From: Laguncularia racemosa
Taxonomy: Eukaryota; Streptophyta; Magnoliopsida; Myrtales; Combretaceae
Length of the DNA: 64,000 nucleotides
Assembly (NCBI GenBank): GCA_037954665.1
Contig: JBBMOL010000018.1
Span: forward strand, 1,798,001-1,862,000
Reading direction: 5' to 3'
The position numbers and the translations under genes are program-made. The notes beneath the pieces are model-generated. The model was not told where the DNA came from. It searched no databases and saw nothing but the letters and a program-made list of their open reading frames with translations. The stretch's first letter is position 1, and every line of letters begins with the position of its first letter. Below are positions 58,946-64,000 of the stretch, piece by piece.

Positions 58946-60532
58946 CTGTTTTACAATAAGAAATCGCTTAATTACAAACAAGACTATGAAAACATTACAG
59001 GGAAATAGATTCGAACTCCATGAACAAAATAACAAACCATTACATTGTCATCAATTGTTAACCCATCATGATGTTATGTATGCAAGTAGGTTGGTTCTAA
59101 CTGGTTCCCGAGCTCTATGGCCTCCCGCATTCTCGAAGAAATGGATCTCATGCCATATCGAAGCATAGGGTGAGGCAGCCTAATCGGTCCCGAACGGTGA
59201 ATCAACTCACTTCACCCGAAACCTACACAATGGCTCCCCGTCTTAGGTTTCTAGGACGGTCTGGGTTCAACCGCATCTACTCACACAAACATATGTATGC
59301 ATGCTGAACCCCCATAGCAAAGAAACTAGAATCTAACTAATTCCTGAAAAGTTAGTAACAGAATAATAATTGAAGCACATTTAAAGAGAACAATTCGAAG
59401 ATTCAGGTGGCTTAGCCTACTGGCATGGGTCCTTAGCGGAGTCGCCATCTTGTCGAGTCTAATTTTTTGAATTCCCATTCCTAATCCGATATAGACTAAA
59501 CCCTATGCTCATCTAATATAGATCCTCGACTTGAGTTAGGAATTTCGTTTAATTTTTGGAGTCACCACCCAACTGTTGTTGGGAATATTGAATTAAGACT
59601 AAAGGAGTGGATTAGTCTTAATTTGGACTACTAGTCGTCGTTATTTCCTCTTCTCGTTTTTGTGAAAAGAGGAAAAGGAAAAACCAGAGTTTCTAAGTCT
59701 GGAGGCTAACCTATTAAAACCTTTACGGTTACCACCTAATCGCCTGAAATTGATCTTATTTAGAAATGTGTTTCATTGTGTTTCTGTTACTTTTTATTAT
59801 GTTGTGAATTATTATAAGAAAAGGATTTTTCATTCATTTTATGGGTTGACCCAAATGGGTACCTACGTACCTGCTATTCAGGATCAAACAAGCCGTAGTT
59901 CGCTTTTCTGAAAACTTTAAGTTTGTTTGTGAATTTTAATTTTGAAATCTCTTTTAATTTATGTTCTTACCATTTTTGGGATTTTTTTCTGAAATCTAAA
60001 CCTAAGCTTTTATTTGATTTTTGAAAATGATTTTTAGGGAAAAACATCCATTTTGGGTTTATTTTTGAGAAAAATGATTTTTCTAAGTTCTAAAACTCAT
60101 TCATTTTTCTTTTTTTGAATTTTTATTAATTTTTATGATTTTTATTAATTTTTTTTTAATTTTTATGATTTCTTATGATTTTTATATTTTTTATGATTTT
60201 CTATAATTTTTGTGAATTTTTTAAAGAGTTTATCCTAAGTTAATATCTATCCTATTTTGAGATCTAAAGTTTTGTTATTATTTTCCTAATATTTTTATTA
60301 CTTTTCTACATTTTATTTATTTATTTATTTTATTATTTTTTATTATTTTATTTATTTTCTACATTATTAAATCCTAGAAAAATCTAATTTCTATTATTTT
60401 CCTATTTATTAAAAATAAAACATAAACAATAATAAATAATAAATAACTAAATAACAAATAATAAATTAATTCGGAATAAATAAATAAACAAAATAAATTA
60501 ATTAAATAAAAAATCCTGAAAATCCGACTTAC
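58946..60532 (-). other. Predicted leader intron of the Tat-type element
   Basis: The donor in the 5' LTR reads CAA|GTAAGT (exon end 60533); in the other LTR it is CAG|GTAAGT. The acceptor TTATTGTAAAACAG ends at 58946, directly before the ORF1 ATG. The enclosed 1587 bases are AT-rich, with A-rich tracts on the minus strand, and include the PBS, whereas the 5' exon is GC-rich. Splicing is inferred, not shown. Confidence 0.5.
59431..59447 (-). other. Primer binding site of the Tat-type element
   Basis: TGGCGACTCCGCTAAGG on the minus strand starts 3 bases inside the 5' LTR border. TGG at the start fits the CCA end of a tRNA. TGGCGACTCC is the kind of PBS reported for Ogre/Tat elements, there assigned to tRNA-Arg. 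Confidence 0.75.
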
Positions 60533-60853
60533 TTGGATCCGGGTCGGCGCGCGGGTCGGGTCAGTCGAATCGGGTCAGTCGGGTCGAATCGGGTCGGCCA
60601 GACACAGCGGCGGGGCTAGCTCGATCACGGCGTTCCGGTGGCCTTTTGCAGCGGGTGAGGTGTCGAATCCTAGCTTCTCGAGGGTGCTGAATCCAATGGT
60701 GGCGGTGGTTCACTCCCAGATCGCCTCCTGGTGGTAGTTCAACGCCGGTCGGTGGTCGCGGTTTTGGGTTCTTCTCCGATGCTCTCCGATTTGCACTCTT
60801 TCCTCACTTTCTCTCAATTCTGATTCGTGTTTTGGCTTCTTCTACTCCTCCTC

Positions 60854-60861
60854 TATTTATA
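60854..60861 (-). promoter_or_regulatory. TATA box in the 5' LTR
   Basis: TATAAATA on the minus strand, 687 bases into the LTR; the identical box is at 48470-48463 in the other LTR. Transcription would start near 60830. Confidence 0.65.
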
Positions 60862-61196
60862 GGCGTTTGGAAACCCTCTTAGATAAGCTCAAATCAGCCG
60901 ATTTGGATAAATCTGAATTTCTTCTGTTTTTAGATTTGATTTTATCCCGGCGATTTGATGTTGATCTCTTGTTTTTCTTTGATTTATCTTATGGATTAGG
61001 CTTTATCTTGACAATAATCTAGAAGATTTTGAAAAAAATGATCGATTCCACCTTCGTCGGACTTGCTCCTGCTTCTCCTCACGTCTGTCCGGGTGAAGAA
61101 GATGATCACGCGCGACACGCGTGACTTCCCTCGGCCAATCACACGCTGCCACGTGGCAGCTCCAGGCGAAAGGAAAAAAAATTGCATCGAATGCTC

Positions 61197-61271
61197 GGGG
61201 GAAGATTCGAACTCGCGACCTCCAGCCTCCCACACGTTCCTAGCGCACACACGAACCAGCTGAGCTGGCCC
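61197..61271 (-). other. tRNA-like (pol III A-box/B-box) module in the 5' LTR
   Basis: Same structure as the copy at 48806-48880: A-box-like CAGCTCAGCTGG near 61269 and B-box-like GAGTTCGAATCT at 61214-61203, in transcription orientation within U3. Confidence 0.5.
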
Positions 61272-61552
61272 AATTTCCCGATTTTCTTTATATCGCAAAT
61301 TGCATATATGCAATGCGATTTTTTTCATTTTTTGTATTTTTTGAAATTTCAAAAATTTATAAAAATTATTCATCCCTCATTATTACTATTTCTGAAATCA
61401 TTTTCCAAAATTGATGTGTTTTCCTATTTATTTTTATTTTTTGAATATTTTTAATTATTTATGCTAAATTAGGAAAAAATTGAAAAAATTGGAAATTGAT
61501 TATTATTGATTATTGTGGATTCCTAGGGCAAAAATGGGGTGTTTACAGAATG

Positions 61553-62270
61553 TATAAAATATATCTTCTTAGATAGTTTAACCAAAGTGCAATTTTCACA
61601 TTGAAAATATTCCTTTCCATTGTTGATAAATAAATGTGAATATAAATGAAGCAAATAAGAAAAATATAGATGACTTAGACAATAATTCCAAAGCATGATA
61701 TTTGAATTAGGCACAATAAACATGGTAGATTTTAACTTAAACTAAATTAACTTAATTTGACTAGGATTGAGCTAATCTAGAACATTTAGATAAGTAGTAG
61801 AGAGCATTACATGCTTTAGCTTAGCCTATCAACCTTCCAAAAGAAATGTCCTAAAAAATGCAATCAATATGATATATGGTTATACTATAATTCATATTTT
61901 TAGATTGTTTAGTTACTAACAACAAATTGTATCTTAGCTAAGGCACATATAAAGTAGATTGCAAAATCAAGTTGGCTAGTTGCTCAACACCTTATTTATG
62001 AAGCCCTCACATTAGCCACTAAAACTCTGGTACTATTCTCACTTAGCTAAAAAATTTTGAAATTAGCCATAGAATTTTTCATACAATCAGATGCACATGT
62101 ATCTATTATCTAATTTCACTTGTAATAGTTGAATTTGAAATATCATACTTACCTTTATGGGCTATTGTTGTTGTAAAAGTATTTTTTTCTATAAACAATT
62201 ATGATAATCCATACTCAACCCTTGGGAATCAACCAACTTTGATATCATGACAAAATATGAGTGTAAACAT
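61553..62270 (-). pseudogene. Old Ty1/copia element, right part (protease end and integrase N terminus)
   Basis: The minus strand reads LWNYCLSHLYFSYL and FQCENCTLVKLSKK at 61700-61570, the copia pre-integrase zinc finger region (LWHxRLGH, FxCxxCxxGK types). Further right, at about 62000-61800, a broken frame resembles the LYVPxLxxNLLSVxKLT block after the copia protease. It continues in frame, across the gypsy insertion, into the left part at 47114. The gag half was not recognised. Confidence 0.65.
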
Positions 62271-62440
62271 AAAGAGAGGATAATTCTACTTATTAAAACG
62301 ACTATATAAGAAGACCAATTTATAAGCACCCTTAACATGGTTAGGAGAGGTAACTAGTACCAACCCCAACATTTATTAAACGAATATATCAACTAATTAC
62401 TATATACTATTATAGAAAATGTAATTAGTGTTCCTAGAAA

Positions 62441-62628
62441 TGAATAAAGCTGAATCATCTAACAACTAATGATTAAGTAGTTTTGCCGATAAAGTTGGAA
62501 TCTAAATAAGATTTGCCTTATAATGGGTTTGTAATGAACAAAGCTGAATCATCTAACAACTAATGATTAAGTAGTTTTGTTGATAAAGTTGGAATCTAAA
62601 TAAGATCTGCCTTATAATGGGTTTGTAT
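62441..62628. repeat. 94-bp tandem duplication
   Basis: Two adjacent copies, 62441-62534 and 62535-62628, starting TGAATAAAGCTGAATC and TGAACAAAGCTGAATC, differ at about four positions. No gene is involved. Confidence 0.9.
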
Positions 62629-63135
62629 GTAGTTGGAAGCTTGAAATAACTCTTTGTACATACATATGTATATGCCTTTTTTTTTTAAAAAAAAAAGGGC
62701 AGAAATTAGAGTGTAAATAAAAACAAAAGTTAAGAATTTTACTCATACCAAAACTAGAGTCAAGGTAGCAAAGATGAAAACAAAAAAGAGAGCGACGACG
62801 GTTGGTAAGAACAATGCCAAAGTGATAATAATAAACGTCGAGAGAGAGAGAGAGGGGGGGGACAAGGTGCAAATAGGAGAGTTGATTAGAGATTAGAGTA
62901 GGCAAATAAAAAATCTTTGAAGTTCTAATCTTAACTAGCAAGCTTGGTTTTAAAAAAAAAAAAACAAAACAAAAAGGAAAAAGGTTCACATGCTAGATTT
63001 GGACATGTTTATGAAACCTGCAATAGGTTTGGACATTGAATCTAGCCCTTATCTTTGCTATTGAAAGTTATTAATCGGTAATTACTACTAAAGATAATAG
63101 AATATAAAATGGTAAAGCATATTTATATGTATTCC
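62629..63135. other. AT-rich intergenic sequence with short palindromes
   Basis: A T-run followed at once by an A-run near 62676-62697 forms a simple hairpin. A GA-repeat lies at about 62840-62853. The minus-strand frame at 62612-62989 shows no domain. Confidence 0.55.
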
Positions 63136-63143
63136 TTTAGAAT

Positions 63144-63689
63144 TAGGGATGTAACAAAGCGGGTCACTGTCAAGTTTGAGACTCGCCCGACCTGTTTAAA
63201 ATCCTATAGGTTAGTACCTTATAGGGTGTGGGATATATTATATTTAAAAAAAAAAAACTATAGGATTTGGGATGGGTAATAGGATAAATATTAAATTCAT
63301 CAAGAACTTGAACTTGTTATTTTTTTATTTTTTACAATTAAAAAATAAATATTACTATATATTTATGAAATAGTTTTTCATAAAAAAAAAACCCATCAGT
63401 GTTAAAAGTGTAAATTTTATTTATTTGTAAGAACATAAGCTATGTTTTATAAAAATATTCATAATAAATAAGGACTTAAAACTAACAATAGAATATTTAA
63501 AAAAAAATTAATGGGTTTGGGACGAGTTTCGAGTTGCTTATTAGAACCCTATAGGATTTAGGACGAGGTTTTGGGTACTTAATCAAAAACCCTATAGGGT
63601 TTATGACGAGTTTAGGTAAACCTATAGGGTAATGGGATGGGTATCACATTTACTAAACTTGACCCAAACTTATGCCACTTACATTCTTA
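63144..63689. mobile_element. hAT-like MITE, 546 bp, with 8-bp target duplication
   Basis: It begins TAGGGATGTAAC and ends CTTACATTCTTA (9 of 12 complementary). It is flanked by TTTAGAAT at 63136-63143 and 63690-63697. The interior repeats CCTATAGGGT and GGGACGAG-type words several times and has no ORF. Confidence 0.7.
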
Positions 63690-63697
63690 TTTAGAAT

Positions 63698-64000
63698 TAA
63701 AACTTATGTTATGAGCTCTTAAAACCACCTAAAGCCTTTGACTTAAGTAATGATCTACCTACACGATAATAAACTGCGTAAACTATGAAATATTCTCTCT
63801 CTCTTTTAAACTTAACTGTTACAACTTGTCATGTCCACATAAATCTTTAGTTGAAAGTATAAATCTTATATCATCTCCAGCACCTATGATATAATGACTT
63901 AACTAATGAATTGCTCAAGTTTTTAGAAATTTTTTTATTGATATCAATGTACTATTTAAATGGATGAGTAGTGTGTAACTATTAATAAAGTTTTAAAATA
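63698..64000. other. AT-rich intergenic sequence
   Basis: No feature is seen up to the end of the window. Confidence 0.6.

Larger units (their letters stand above)
59451..61547 (-). repeat. 5' LTR of the Tat-type element (2097 bp)
   Basis: It begins TGTCGAGTCT and ends GGTGTTTACA on the plus strand. In transcription order it holds a 28-bp palindrome (61319-61292), a tRNA-like module (61271-61197), a TATA box (60861-60854), a GC-rich leader of about 300 bases, a run of GGGTC-type short repeats (about 60541-60600) absent or shorter in the other LTR, the GTAAGT donor at 60532, and then a very A-rich U5. That layout, promoter then GC-rich untranslated exon then donor, resembles a host gene start. 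Confidence 0.95.
47110..61552 (-). mobile_element. Full-length Tat/Ogre-type Ty3/gypsy retrotransposon with 5-bp target duplication
   Basis: A complete but dead element of about 14.4 kb lies between two copies of GAATG (47110-47114 and 61548-61552). It is read on the minus strand, so its 5' LTR is the right one. Order in transcription: LTR 61547-59451, PBS, ORF1, gag, protease, RT, RNase H, second RNase H, integrase, tandem-repeat 3'UTR, PPT, LTR 49165-47115. Long LTRs, an extra ORF before gag and a second RNase H between RNase H and integrase mark the Tat lineage. It sits inside an older copia integrase gene. Confidence 0.9.

Noticed and set aside
58996..59016. GAGTTCGAATCT-like B box as a tRNA gene
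   Set aside because: No A box at the right distance and no cloverleaf.
62230..62250. TGATATCAAAG-like sequence as copia primer binding site
   Set aside because: The region left of it is the protease/integrase part; gag would be missing, so it cannot be the PBS of this copy.

Overview
This is nuclear DNA of a flowering plant, most probably a eudicot. Genes have GT-AG introns, and the protein-coding content is plant-specific: plastid-targeted enzymes and an editing-type PPR protein. Intergenic DNA is very AT-rich and filled with decayed retrotransposons and MITEs. I see no basis for naming a species. Five host genes are supported: the cytosolic Fe-S scaffold NBP35 (3739-7830, +, 3 exons), a GDSL esterase/lipase (8556-11171, -, 5 exons), geranylgeranyl reductase CHLP (18102-21439, +, 2 exons), plastid NAD-malate dehydrogenase (CDS 38803-40047, +, with a 5'UTR intron of about 2.2 kb) and a DYW-class PPR protein (41787-43733, -, intronless). 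Two neighbour pairs, GDSL-CHLP and MDH-PPR, match adjacent Arabidopsis loci as I remember them, which suggests conserved microsynteny.

Left part (1-23 kb): a dead MULE-type transposase, a degenerate repeat block, NBP35 and the convergent GDSL gene, an eroded Ty1/copia element on the minus strand (about 14.2-16.8 kb), then CHLP. The CHLP intron carries a rearranged fragment of plastid 23S rRNA. An inverted repeat that could form a hairpin lies at 22991-23094.

Middle part (23-36 kb): no convincing gene. It holds hAT-type MITEs, dense AT microsatellites, a noncoding stretch resembling a long LTR, and a diverged tandem duplication. MDH and PPR follow at 36.4-43.7 kb.

Right part (44-64 kb): an old Ty1/copia element whose integrase region is interrupted by a complete Ty3/gypsy element of the Tat/Ogre type (LTRs 47115-49165 and 59451-61547; flanking 5-bp duplication GAATG). 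That element is transcribed from the minus strand. It has a PMD-like ORF1, gag, protease, RT, RNase H, a second archaeal-type RNase H and integrase, a PBS, a PPT and a tandem array of about 88-bp units in its 3' untranslated region. Its LTRs contain a TATA box, a tRNA-like module, a palindrome and a GTAAGT splice donor. A matching acceptor ends directly before the ORF1 ATG, so a leader intron is likely. Many stops and frameshifts show that this copy is dead.

The host genes do not form an operon or an evident joint pathway. CHLP and MDH are plastid metabolic enzymes, the PPR protein probably edits organelle RNA, NBP35 assembles cytosolic and nuclear Fe-S proteins, and the GDSL protein is a secreted hydrolase. 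The most interesting structure is the Tat-type element, followed by the plastid rRNA insert and the repeat-built 5'UTR intron of MDH.
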